Both the position numbers and the translations under genes were made by a program. A model generated the notes under the pieces. It was given only the letters and a program-made list of their open reading frames with translations. It made no database searches and was not told the DNA's origin. Shown here piece after piece: positions 8,614-15,655 of a stretch of DNA of 64,000 bases. The stretch covers positions 186,001 through 250,000 of the forward strand of contig NZ_SCMU01000001.1 of the NCBI RefSeq assembly GCF_005503695.1. The letters run 5' to 3'. Source of the DNA: Sphingopyxis sp. 2PD (GTDB taxonomy: Bacteria > Pseudomonadota > Alphaproteobacteria > Sphingomonadales > Sphingomonadaceae). How positions within the stretch are numbered: position 1 is the first letter of the stretch; each line of letters begins with the position of its first letter.

Positions 8614-9095
8614 TCGCATGGCTGCTGTTTGCCGCGGCGCTCGCCGCCGACCCTGCGCCTGCGCCGCCGACCACCGCGGCGGTCGCGCCAATCGCCGACA
8701 CCGACGTGCGCGAATTCGTCGCAATTTCCGCTCGCAAGGTTGCCGGGCGTCCGGTCGGCGGCCCGATCGCCAGCGCCGACAAGGTGCTGCTCATCGCGCG
8801 CGACGACAAGGGGTTTCCGGTGATCGCGATCAGCACCGGCTTTCCGGCGCGCCAGTCGCTGCCCGCACCGCCGCCGAACGTCGTCGCGGTCGTGCGGCTG
8901 CGCCAGCGTTACGATACCCCCGTCCCCGGCCCCAGCGCGAGCGATCTGGCGTTCGTCACCGCGCACCGCGTGCCGCTGTTCGTGATCGGCGAATGGCTGC
9001 GCCCCGCGCCGATGTGGGAAGTGGCATGGGTTGACGATGCCGTGCGCTTTCGGTCGATCGGCGACGTCGGCGAAATCGGTCCCTGGCAGGACTGA
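8610..9095 (+). CDS. Exported hypothetical protein coupled to polA
   Basis: A 161-residue protein starting with TTG at 8610, which overlaps the polA TGA (TTGA). That start gives a clean signal peptide, MIAWLLFAAALAA followed by DPAPAPP, which supports it over later starts. The mature part has no cysteine and no motif I can name with confidence. The segment PSASDLAFVTAHRVPLFVIG followed by MWEVAW faintly resembles JAB or DUF4329-like proteins, but the metal-binding histidines are not evident. Function is unknown; periplasmic location is inferred. Confidence 0.65.
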   Translation: MIAWLLFAAALAADPAPAPPTTAAVAPIADTDVREFVAISARKVAGRPVGGPIASADKVLLIARDDKGFPVIAISTGFPARQSLPAPPPNVVAVVRLRQRYDTPVPGPSASDLAFVTAHRVPLFVIGEWLRPAPMWEVAWVDDAVRFRSIGDVGEIGPWQD

Positions 9096-9113
9096 CGATC
9101 GCCAAACAACGCC

Positions 9114-9147
9114 TTGCGCTCAACTGTACTGTTAATATAATACAGTG
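9114..9147 (+). promoter_or_regulatory. Sigma-70-type promoter overlapped by an ACTGT/ACAGT dyad
   Basis: TTGCGC at 9114-9119 and a perfect TATAAT at 9136-9141 are separated by 16 bases. The TATAAT lies inside the dyad ACTGT-N9-ACAGT (9128-9146). A repressor bound there would block RNA polymerase. No regulator gene adjoins it, so the regulator would act from elsewhere. The promoter serves the exported protein gene starting at 9168. Confidence 0.55.
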
Positions 9148-9167
9148 ATAGAGAAGGAGCGTGCATC

Positions 9168-10442
9168 ATGCCAAGCTGGAAGCTGAACGGTTTCATCGCC
9201 CTTGCGTTCATGGCGCTCGCCACCCCGGCTGGAGCTCAAACCACCGCACCGCCGCCGGTCGGCGAAAAGGTCGAAATCCTGCCGGTGGGGTTTTCCCCTA
9301 ACGGTCTTTCGGGACCCGGCGGCGATCGCTTGCGCGACGCGCTCACGGCTGCGCAGTTCGTCGCGTTGGGTGAAGACCATGGCCTTGCGGGCGCCCCGAA
9401 ACTGGCCGAGGCGCTCGCGCATGACGCCGCGGCAATCGCCGAAACGCAGAACGCCGGGCCGCTTTATCATGCGGTCGAGGTCGGACCGCACAGCGCCGCG
9501 TGGATCGGCGCCCGGATCGAAACCGGCGGCGTGGATTCGCTGGCCGATGCCTTTGCCGGACGGCCGTGGGCGATGCCGTTCCTCTCCAACCGCGAAGACG
9601 CCGCGCTCGCCGCGCCCTTTGCGCGATCCGGGCGGTTGTGGGGGATCGATCAGGAATTTATCGGCGCGCCATCGATCCTGCTCGAAACGCTCGCGGCGCG
9701 AACGAAGGACGAGGCTGTACGCGCCCGCCTCGCGGCGTGGCTGGAACAGGACCGCGCCGCGCTCAGCACCGGAAACTTCGGCGCCATCATGATGTCGACC
9801 GCCGCACCGGCCGACTTCGCCGCGCTGCGAAAGGCATTCGCGGGCGATGCCGAAGCGGCGGCGATCATCGACGCGCTCGCCGAAAGTGCGCGCATCTATG
9901 GCCTGAACAACAGCGGCCAATATCTTCAGAATAATGAAGAACGACAGGCTCTGATGCAGGATTATTTCCTCACCGCCTACCGCAAAGCTGCGGTGCCGGC
10001 ACCGCGGGTGCTGTTCAAGATGGGCGCCTATCATATGGGGCGCGGGACGACGCCGACCTCGATCTACGACATCGGATCGCTGCTCCCGGGTATGGCCGCG
10101 GCCAATGGACGCACGTCGCTGCATATCGCCTATGTCCCGACTGCGGGCATGGTTCGACAGGTGAAGCCGTCGCCCGAACGCTTCACCGACGTTACTGCCT
10201 ATCGCGACGAGGCGATCGCTCCGATCCTCGATGCGGCCGGAATAGCGCACGACACCATTCCCGCCGACGGTCACGTCCTGATCCCGACCGCGCCGCTGCG
10301 CCACAATTTGCAGGGCAAGAAATTGCGCGACCTCCCCGCCTTCTCGCGCTTCCTGTTGCTCGGCTTCGACTATCTTGTCACGACGCGCGGCGCGGAAGCG
10401 GCGACACATTTCGAGGCCGTCGGCAAACCGGCGCCCCGGTAA
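9168..10442 (+). CDS. Exported protein related to the erythromycin esterase/ChaN-like fold
   Basis: A 424-residue protein with a signal peptide ending near residue 24 (ATPAGAQ). Motifs FVALGEDHGLAG (about 65), YHAVEVGPHSA (about 100) and VLFKMGAYHMGRG (about 285) have the glutamate/histidine spacing of the EreA/ChaN-like superfamily, where they form the active centre. The true substrate is unknown; macrolide esterase activity should not be assumed. A GGAG site is 9 bases before the start. Its promoter carries an operator-like dyad, so expression is probably conditional. Confidence 0.55.
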   Translation: MPSWKLNGFIALAFMALATPAGAQTTAPPPVGEKVEILPVGFSPNGLSGPGGDRLRDALTAAQFVALGEDHGLAGAPKLAEALAHDAAAIAETQNAGPLYHAVEVGPHSAAWIGARIETGGVDSLADAFAGRPWAMPFLSNREDAALAAPFARSGRLWGIDQEFIGAPSILLETLAARTKDEAVRARLAAWLEQDRAALSTGNFGAIMMSTAAPADFAALRKAFAGDAEAAAIIDALAESARIYGLNNSGQYLQNNEERQALMQDYFLTAYRKAAVPAPRVLFKMGAYHMGRGTTPTSIYDIGSLLPGMAAANGRTSLHIAYVPTAGMVRQVKPSPERFTDVTAYRDEAIAPILDAAGIAHDTIPADGHVLIPTAPLRHNLQGKKLRDLPAFSRFLLLGFDYLVTTRGAEAATHFEAVGKPAPR

Positions 10443-10546
10443 GCTGGCGCGTCGCCCCACCCCTTTCCGACCCGCAACTTTCGCTCTATGACGATCCCAT
10501 GACATTTGGCTGGCGATTGCATGACAGCCAGCTTCAAAGGATTTCC

Positions 10547-11221
10547 ATGAGCAAGTTCCAGCCCGTCGCGCAGGCGCCGGTCCGTATTCAGCAGAATATC
10601 CTCGCGCGCGGCGAACGACGCCTGCTCAACTGGATATGCCCCCGCCTGCCGCAGTGGGTGACCCCCGACAAGCTCACCGTTTTGGGCTTCTTCGGCGCCG
10701 TCATGGTCGCCGCGGGCTATATGCTCAGCTGGATCGACGACGAATGGCTGGGTCTGTGCCTCGCGGGCTATGTCGTCAACTGGTTCGGCGATTCGCTCGA
10801 CGGCAGCCTGGCGCGCTGGCGCCAGATCGAACGGCCGAACTATGGCTATTTTGTCGACCATAGTGTCGACGCGCTCGCAACCCTGCTGATGGTCAGCGCG
10901 ATCGGGATGAGCCCCTATATGCGTTTCGACGTCGCGCTGATGGCGGTGATCGGTTATTTCCTGCTGTCGATCCATACCTTCATCGCCGCCAAGGTCGTCG
11001 GCGAGTTTCGCCTGTCCTATATGGCGGGCGGACCGACCGAATTGCGCTTGATGCTGATGGCGATGACCGCGCTGATGCCGGTGGTTGGCGGCGCCGACAT
11101 CGGCGGCACCAACTTCTCGGCGTTCGACCTGTTCGCGCTGGTCGTGTCGAGCATCCTGGTAACGCTATTCATCGTGCAGACGTCGGCGACCGCCCGGATG
11201 CTCCGCCGCCGCGGCGGATAA
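10547..11221 (+). CDS. CDP-alcohol phosphatidyltransferase family protein
   Basis: A 224-residue membrane protein with about five hydrophobic helices. It carries the family signature DxxDGxxARx9GxxxDxxxD in the segment beginning DSLDGSLARWR and ending GYFVDHSVD (about residues 78-104), which binds the CDP-activated lipid and two metal ions. Family members make phospholipids such as phosphatidylglycerol phosphate or phosphatidylcholine; the acceptor here is not clear. The start at 10547 has AAAGGA upstream; an ATG at 10499 would add 16 residues without conservation. A long palindrome follows the stop. Confidence 0.82.
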   Translation: MSKFQPVAQAPVRIQQNILARGERRLLNWICPRLPQWVTPDKLTVLGFFGAVMVAAGYMLSWIDDEWLGLCLAGYVVNWFGDSLDGSLARWRQIERPNYGYFVDHSVDALATLLMVSAIGMSPYMRFDVALMAVIGYFLLSIHTFIAAKVVGEFRLSYMAGGPTELRLMLMAMTALMPVVGGADIGGTNFSAFDLFALVVSSILVTLFIVQTSATARMLRRRGG

Positions 11222-11252
11222 TGCTTGTGGCGTGGTGCTGAAATCTCCAATC

Positions 11253-11321
11253 ACCGTAGCCCTGAGCCTGTCGAAGGGCGCTTCTCGGTGAAGCGCCCTT
11301 CGACAGGCTCAGGGCTACGGT
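11253..11321. repeat. Perfect 31-bp-arm palindrome (repeat family A, copy 1)
   Basis: Arms 11253-11283 and 11291-11321 are exact inverted copies around a 7-base loop. The core is CCTGAGCCTGTCGAAGGGC. It sits between the convergent ends of the CDP-alcohol transferase and pheA, so it could terminate transcription both ways. Related copies are at 16797, 19785 and 24284, with a half copy at 40458. Confidence 0.9.
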
Positions 11322-11352
11322 TCATTCCAAGCGGCAACGACTTTCGCAAATT

Positions 11353-12246
11353 TTAGGGCCGCAGGCGCGCCTGCGCGTACGTACCGAGCAGGCGCAGCGA
11401 CTTGGTCTGGAAATCCAGTTCCTCGAGCGCACGATCGACACGTTCGTCCCCCGGCGCCCCAACGATGTCGGCGTAAAATTGCGTCGCGGCAAAGCTGCCG
11501 CCGGTCTGATAGCTTTCCAGTTTGGTCATGTTGACCCCGTTGGTCGCAAAGCCGCCGAGCGCTTTGTACAGCGCCGCCGGGATATTCTTCACCTCGAACA
11601 TGAAGGTGGTCATCACCGGCCCCTCGATCGCCGCAAAATCGGCGAGCGGTTCGCGCGCCAGCACGACGAAGCGCGTCATATTATGGTCGGCATCCTCCAT
11701 CCCGGTGCCGTGCAGCGTCAACCCGTACAGTTCCGCAGCGTGCGGCGGTGCCAGCGCGGCCAGCCCGACCTCGTCGCTGTCGGCGACCCACGCCGCGGCG
11801 CCCGCGGTGTCGCTATGCGCAACCGGCGCGATATTGTTGGCGCGCAGCCAGTGGCGGCACTGGCCCAGCGCCTGTTCATGGCTCATCGCGCGCGTCACCG
11901 GGCCCAGATCGCGGCTCATCAGACCATAGCGGATCGGCAGGAAATGCTCGCCGACGATCGACAGTCCGGATTCGGGGAGCAGGAAATGAATGTCGGCAAC
12001 GCGCCCATGCAGGCTGTTTTCAATCGGGATGATCGCGCGATCGACCCTGCCGTCGCGCACCGCGTCGATCGCATCCTGAAAGGCGTAGCAGGGCAGCGGC
12101 AACGCGTTCGGGTCATATTCGCGCGCGGCCAGATCGCTGTTGGCCCCCGGCGCGCCCTGAAACGCCAGCCCGCGTGCGGGATCGGCCAGCGCGACCGCCC
12201 GCATTTTGTCGACCAGATGCTGCGCGGAAGCCGAATAACTGCCCAT
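11353..12246 (-). CDS. pheA: Prephenate dehydratase
   Basis: A 297-residue monofunctional enzyme that turns prephenate into phenylpyruvate for phenylalanine synthesis. The catalytic domain begins at LAFQGAPGANSDLAA and has IPIENSLHGRV and the catalytic DHNMTRFVVL motif. The C-terminal ACT domain, with KLESYQTGGSF, is the phenylalanine-binding regulatory part, so feedback inhibition is expected. No chorismate mutase domain is present. Start 12246 follows GGAAGG by 5 bases; the frame stays open further upstream but that part has no homology. Divergent from the cytochrome genes across 179 bases. Confidence 0.93.
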   Translation of the reverse strand: MGSYSASAQHLVDKMRAVALADPARGLAFQGAPGANSDLAAREYDPNALPLPCYAFQDAIDAVRDGRVDRAIIPIENSLHGRVADIHFLLPESGLSIVGEHFLPIRYGLMSRDLGPVTRAMSHEQALGQCRHWLRANNIAPVAHSDTAGAAAWVADSDEVGLAALAPPHAAELYGLTLHGTGMEDADHNMTRFVVLAREPLADFAAIEGPVMTTFMFEVKNIPAALYKALGGFATNGVNMTKLESYQTGGSFAATQFYADIVGAPGDERVDRALEELDFQTKSLRLLGTYAQARLRP

Positions 12247-12425
12247 GACTGCCTTCCCAGAGTGGAGCCGCGGCGCATAGCCGCCAAGCCGCATGCACGC
12301 AACCGGCGCATCTGGTCGCGAACCCCGATTCCTCCCCTTGCGCCGCCGTCGCCGCGCCAGTAAGGGAGCGTCCAAATCAGATATGCGTCCGGCAAGCGGG
12401 CGCCAGCAAACGGGGCTCAAAGAGC

Positions 12426-13076
12426 ATGGACAATCGCAACAACACTATCGCTGGCTGGGTGCTGTTCGCCGGCATTTGCGCGCTGGGCCTGACCATCGGG
12501 TCGAGCATGTTGTTCGCCGGTCACAACCCGGAAAAGCCCGGTTTCCCGATCGAGGATGCCGAAGCGGGCGCCGGTGGCGCCGCGGCCGTGCCGATCGCTA
12601 ACCTGCTCGCCGCCGCCGATCCGGTGAAGGGCGAAGCGGTGTTCGCGAAATGCGCCGCGTGCCACACAATTGCCTCGGGCGGCGCCAACGGCATCGGTCC
12701 GAATCTGTGGGGCGCCCTCGGCAAGCCGCACGGCCACGTCGCAGGCTTCGCCTATTCTGACGCGCTGAAGTCGGTTCCGGGCAACTGGGATTTCGAAGGC
12801 ATGGACGCCTGGCTCGCCAGCCCGCGCAAATATGCGCCGGGAACCAAGATGTCGTTCGCGGGCCTCAGCAGCGCCGAAGATCGCGCCAACCTGATCGTTT
12901 ACATGAACAGCCAGGGTTCGAACCTGCCGCTGCCCGCCCCCGAAGCCGCCGCACCCGCCGAAGGCGCTGTCCCGGCCGAAGGCGAAGCGGCTGCCCCGGC
13001 GGCCGAAGGCGCCGCTGCCGCTCCCGCGGCTGATGCCGCCGCGGCAACCCCCGCTCCGGCCGAAGCCAAGAAATAA
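12426..13076 (+). CDS. Membrane-anchored c-type cytochrome (CycM/c552-like)
   Basis: A 216-residue protein with one N-terminal membrane helix (residues 8-30) that acts as an uncleaved anchor. The haem motif CAACH is near residue 76 and the methionine ligand is in PGTKMSFAG near residue 141, which is the class I small cytochrome c pattern. The last 45 residues are rich in alanine, proline and glutamate, a flexible tail. It should carry electrons in the periplasm between the bc1 complex and an oxidase. Its TAA overlaps the ATG of the next cytochrome gene. Confidence 0.88.
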   Translation: MDNRNNTIAGWVLFAGICALGLTIGSSMLFAGHNPEKPGFPIEDAEAGAGGAAAVPIANLLAAADPVKGEAVFAKCAACHTIASGGANGIGPNLWGALGKPHGHVAGFAYSDALKSVPGNWDFEGMDAWLASPRKYAPGTKMSFAGLSSAEDRANLIVYMNSQGSNLPLPAPEAAAPAEGAVPAEGEAAAPAAEGAAAAPAADAAAATPAPAEAKK

Positions 13077-13504
13077 TGCGGTTCGCGCCCGTGCTGCTGG
13101 CGGGCGCTTTGGCGCTGGCCGGCTGCGGCAAGGCCGACAATCCCCCCGCCGATGTCGCCGCGGACGAAGCTGCAGCTCCCCCTGCGGTTGCCGTCGCGCC
13201 AACCGCGGCGATGGGCGAGCAGGTCTTCAAACGCTGCGTGGCGTGTCATACCGTGGACAAGGGCGGCCGCAACGGGATCGGCCCCAATTTGCACGGCGTC
13301 GTCGGCGCAGCGGTCGCGGCGAAGCCCGACTTTTCCTATTCCAGCGCGATGAAGGCGAAGGGCGGCGTCTGGGACGAAGCCGCGCTCGATGCCTATCTCG
13401 AAGCGCCGATGAAGGCGGTTCCGGGCACCCGCATGGCGTTTGCCGGGGTGATCGACGCTGCGGATCGCAAGGCGCTGATCCTGTATCTGGAAGCGCAGAA
13501 ATAG
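13076..13504 (+). CDS. Lipoprotein c-type cytochrome
   Basis: A 142-residue protein that starts on the A of the preceding TAA, so the two cytochromes are translationally coupled. The signal MRFAPVLLAGALALAGC ends in a lipobox (LAGC, Cys17), which predicts a lipid-anchored protein facing the periplasm. The haem motif CVACH is near residue 58 and the ligand methionine is in PGTRMAFAG near residue 123. The fold and spacing match the preceding cytochrome, suggesting an ancient duplication with two different anchors. Role: short-range periplasmic electron transfer; partners unknown. Confidence 0.88.
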   Translation: MRFAPVLLAGALALAGCGKADNPPADVAADEAAAPPAVAVAPTAAMGEQVFKRCVACHTVDKGGRNGIGPNLHGVVGAAVAAKPDFSYSSAMKAKGGVWDEAALDAYLEAPMKAVPGTRMAFAGVIDAADRKALILYLEAQK

Positions 13505-13506
13505 CC

Positions 13507-13683
13507 CCTTCCCCCTTGATGGGGGAAGGATACGCAGCCTTGCCGCGACGCGGCTAGGCGAAGTTGGATGGGGGTGATCGCGCGTCCTTGGACCGTCATC
13601 TAAGGGTCGAGAGCGCACCCCCACCGCTGCGACTAAGCCAGCAAGCTGGCAAGTCTCGCTGCCTCCCCCATCAAGGGGGAGGG
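13507..13683. repeat. Long interrupted inverted repeat (family C) after the cytochrome genes
   Basis: CCTTCCCCCTTGATGGGGGA at 13507 and an inverted match CTCCCCCATCAAGGGGGAGG near 13663 bracket about 130 bases of non-coding sequence. Each end can also fold on itself. No gene is seen in this 185-base gap between the cytochromes and the convergent LOG gene. Confidence 0.7.
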
Positions 13684-13689
13684 AAATAG

Positions 13690-14565
13690 TCACCCCTGCT
13701 CCTCGATATTCGCGTAAAAATCCTGGACGATTTGCCACGCCTCGTCGGCGGTCTCGACAAATCTGAACAGCCCCAGGTCGCGCGCGCTCACCACGCCCTC
13801 CTCGACCAGCGCCTCGAAATTGACGACGCGTTCCCAGAATTTCTTGCCGAACAGCACGATCGGGATCGGCTTGATCTTGCCGGTCTGGATCAAAGTCAGC
13901 AGCTCAAACATCTCGTCAAAGGTGCCGAAACCACCCGGAAACACGCACACCGCGCGGGCGCGGAGCAGGAAGTGCATCTTGCGCAGCGCGAAATAGTGGA
14001 ACTGGAAACTCAGCGACGGGGTGACATAGCGGTTCGGTGCCTGTTCGTGCGGCAGCACGATATTGAGCCCGACCGATTCCTTGCCGACGTCGTCGGCACC
14101 GCGATTCGCCGCTTCCATGATCGACGGCCCGCCGCCCGAGCACACGACGAAGTGACGACAGCCATTTTTATCCGGCGGCACCTGACTTGCGAGGCGGGCC
14201 AGCTTGCGCGCTTCTTCGTAATATTTCGCCTTGGCTTTCAGTCGCCGCGCAATGTTGCGCTGGACATCGTCGGTCGCCGCCGCTTCGAGCGCGTCGGCTT
14301 CCGCAGGCTCGGGAATGCGCGCCGAGCCATAGATGACCAGCATCGATTCGATCTTTGCCTCGTCGAGCAGCAGTTCGGGCTTGAGCAGTTCGAGCTGGAA
14401 CCGCACCGGGCGCAAGTCTTCGCGTAGCAGAAAGTCGGTGTCCTGAAACGCCAGCTTATACGCAGCGCTCGCGGTCTGCGGGGTGGTGGTCGCCTGCTTG
14501 GCGAACTGCGCGTCATCCTTGGCTTTGTGGAAACGCGAACGATGGGGTTGTTTATCTTCTGCCAT
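13690..14565 (-). CDS. LOG-family (TIGR00730-type) nucleotide 5'-monophosphate nucleosidase
   Basis: A 291-residue protein. The core has the family's nucleotide-binding loop CSGGGPSIMEAANRGA and the signature PGGFGTFDEMFE (about residue 220). LOG proteins cleave the N-glycosidic bond of nucleoside monophosphates and were long misnamed lysine decarboxylases. The N-terminal 90 residues are an extension found in the longer subfamily. Start 14565 is the first methionine outside repeated DNA; the frame stays open upstream only through repeat sequence. Convergent with the cytochrome pair. Confidence 0.85.
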   Translation of the reverse strand: MAEDKQPHRSRFHKAKDDAQFAKQATTTPQTASAAYKLAFQDTDFLLREDLRPVRFQLELLKPELLLDEAKIESMLVIYGSARIPEPAEADALEAAATDDVQRNIARRLKAKAKYYEEARKLARLASQVPPDKNGCRHFVVCSGGGPSIMEAANRGADDVGKESVGLNIVLPHEQAPNRYVTPSLSFQFHYFALRKMHFLLRARAVCVFPGGFGTFDEMFELLTLIQTGKIKPIPIVLFGKKFWERVVNFEALVEEGVVSARDLGLFRFVETADEAWQIVQDFYANIEEQG

Positions 14566-14615
14566 TGAACAGCGGCTAGCCGTTCGGCGTGACTTTGCCA
14601 AGACGAACCCATCCC

Positions 14616-14777
14616 GATCCTTCCCGTGGCGAAGCCATGGGGGAGTCGCAGACGGCGCGCAGCGCCAGCGGGACCGTTCGCGAAGCGAATGGTGGAGGGG
14701 CCGCAACGGTGGTGCCAACGCCCCTCCGTCAGCGCTTCGCGCTGCCACCTCCCCATCGCTGCGCGACAGGGAGGATC
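14616..14777. repeat. Composite palindromic repeat (family C, copy with near-twin at 27360)
   Basis: Starts with CCTTCCCGTGGCGAAGCCATGG and ends with GCTGCGCGACAGGGAGGATC. Inside are nested short palindromes such as ACCGTTCGCGAAGCGAATGGT and CAGCGCTTCGCGCTG. Nearly the same arrangement occurs at 27360-27477. It lies between the start of the LOG gene and the end of the extensin-like gene; no gene is present here. Confidence 0.8.
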
Positions 14778-14782
14778 AAAGG

Positions 14783-15484
14783 TCAACGGCAATAACCGTT
14801 GCCGCTCATGTCGAAATGGAAATGATTATAGTGCGCGGCGTTATAATCCGGCCCCAGCACCGTGCCAAAGCGGCGACAGCCCGATTTGTGCAGCGCGCGC
14901 AGAAAGTCCTGCGACGCCTTGTCGCCCTTCCACCCGCCGTCCAGCATGATCCGCCGTCCGTCGGCCAGCACAAAGCCCGACACATCGATCGCGTTCGAAT
15001 AGGCATGCTGCGACAAACGGCCCGAGCGCCCGCCATAGATGTTGCGGCAGCTATAGGTGCCAAAGGTCTCGATCTTCACCACCTCCTGCCCGAAATATTT
15101 CCGCGCCGCAGGCTTCACCGCATGCTGCGCCCACGCGGCGAAATTTTTCGCCAGCGGACAGGTCATCGCGCCAAGATTGGTCGTCGGGGTCCCGATGTCG
15201 AGAAGCTTCACCGAATCGATTGAGCTGCATCCGCCGCCATGATCCTGATTGGGTAGCGGCGTAAAGCGCACCCCCGCCTGCTTCAGATCAAACGCGCATT
15301 GCTGCGCTTCGGCGCTTGTGAACGACGGCGTCGGCGCAATCTGCGGCCGCTTCGGCGCGCTCGCGGTGGAGCGTTTCGGATCGCCGCGCTTCATCACCTC
15401 GGGGCTGCCGAAACAGGCGGACAATGCCAGCGCCGCGGTGACGGCGATCAGCGTTCGGGGCTGCAAGACGATCGGAATCCGCAT
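14783..15484 (-). CDS. Extensin-like lipoprotein (M15-like fold)
   Basis: A 233-residue protein with a lipoprotein signal ending in LSAC (Cys24 in this start). The C-terminal half matches the extensin-like C-terminal domain (PF06904): RLSQHAYSNAIDVSGFVL and HYNHFHFDM give the H..D..H set of a D,D- or L,D-carboxypeptidase type zinc fold. Four further cysteines may form disulfides. It probably acts on peptidoglycan or is a structural relative. Start at 15484 places the signal peptide correctly. Divergent from serC. Confidence 0.78.
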   Translation of the reverse strand: MRIPIVLQPRTLIAVTAALALSACFGSPEVMKRGDPKRSTASAPKRPQIAPTPSFTSAEAQQCAFDLKQAGVRFTPLPNQDHGGGCSSIDSVKLLDIGTPTTNLGAMTCPLAKNFAAWAQHAVKPAARKYFGQEVVKIETFGTYSCRNIYGGRSGRLSQHAYSNAIDVSGFVLADGRRIMLDGGWKGDKASQDFLRALHKSGCRRFGTVLGPDYNAAHYNHFHFDMSGNGYCR

Positions 15485-15580
15485 GACCGTCAAAATACCG
15501 ACAAGATGGTTAACAAGCTCTTTAGTTTTGCTTCGGCTCACCGGAAATTTCGCGCGGCCCGCGCAATTTGTTTGACAGTT

Positions 15581-15655
15581 GCGTGGCGAACCCTAAACGC
15601 GGCGCCGGGCCACGCGGTCCCAACGCCGCGCGAGCTCTCTGCAAGGAGAGACTAA
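15581..15655 (+). promoter_or_regulatory. Pseudoknot-capable serC leader with sequestered ribosome binding site
   Basis: GCGTGGC (15581-15587) pairs with GCCACGC (15609-15615). Inside that loop CGCGGCG (15598-15604) pairs with downstream CGCCGCG (15624-15630), forming an H-type pseudoknot. Then CTCTC (15635-15639) pairs with GAGAG (15646-15650), which hides the AGGAGAG ribosome binding site of serC. A serC RNA motif upstream of serC-serA operons is known in alphaproteobacteria; membership here is untested. TTGACA at 15572 could be a -35 box, which would shorten the transcript. Confidence 0.6.

Noticed and set aside
11254-11320. Family A palindrome as a CRISPR-like repeat
   Set aside because: Copies are far apart, lack spacers of constant length and have no cas genes nearby.
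15572-15599. TTGACA with TAAACG as the definite serC promoter
   Set aside because: The -10 match is poor and the transcript would lack the first arm of the pseudoknot. It is kept only as an uncertainty in the leader entry.
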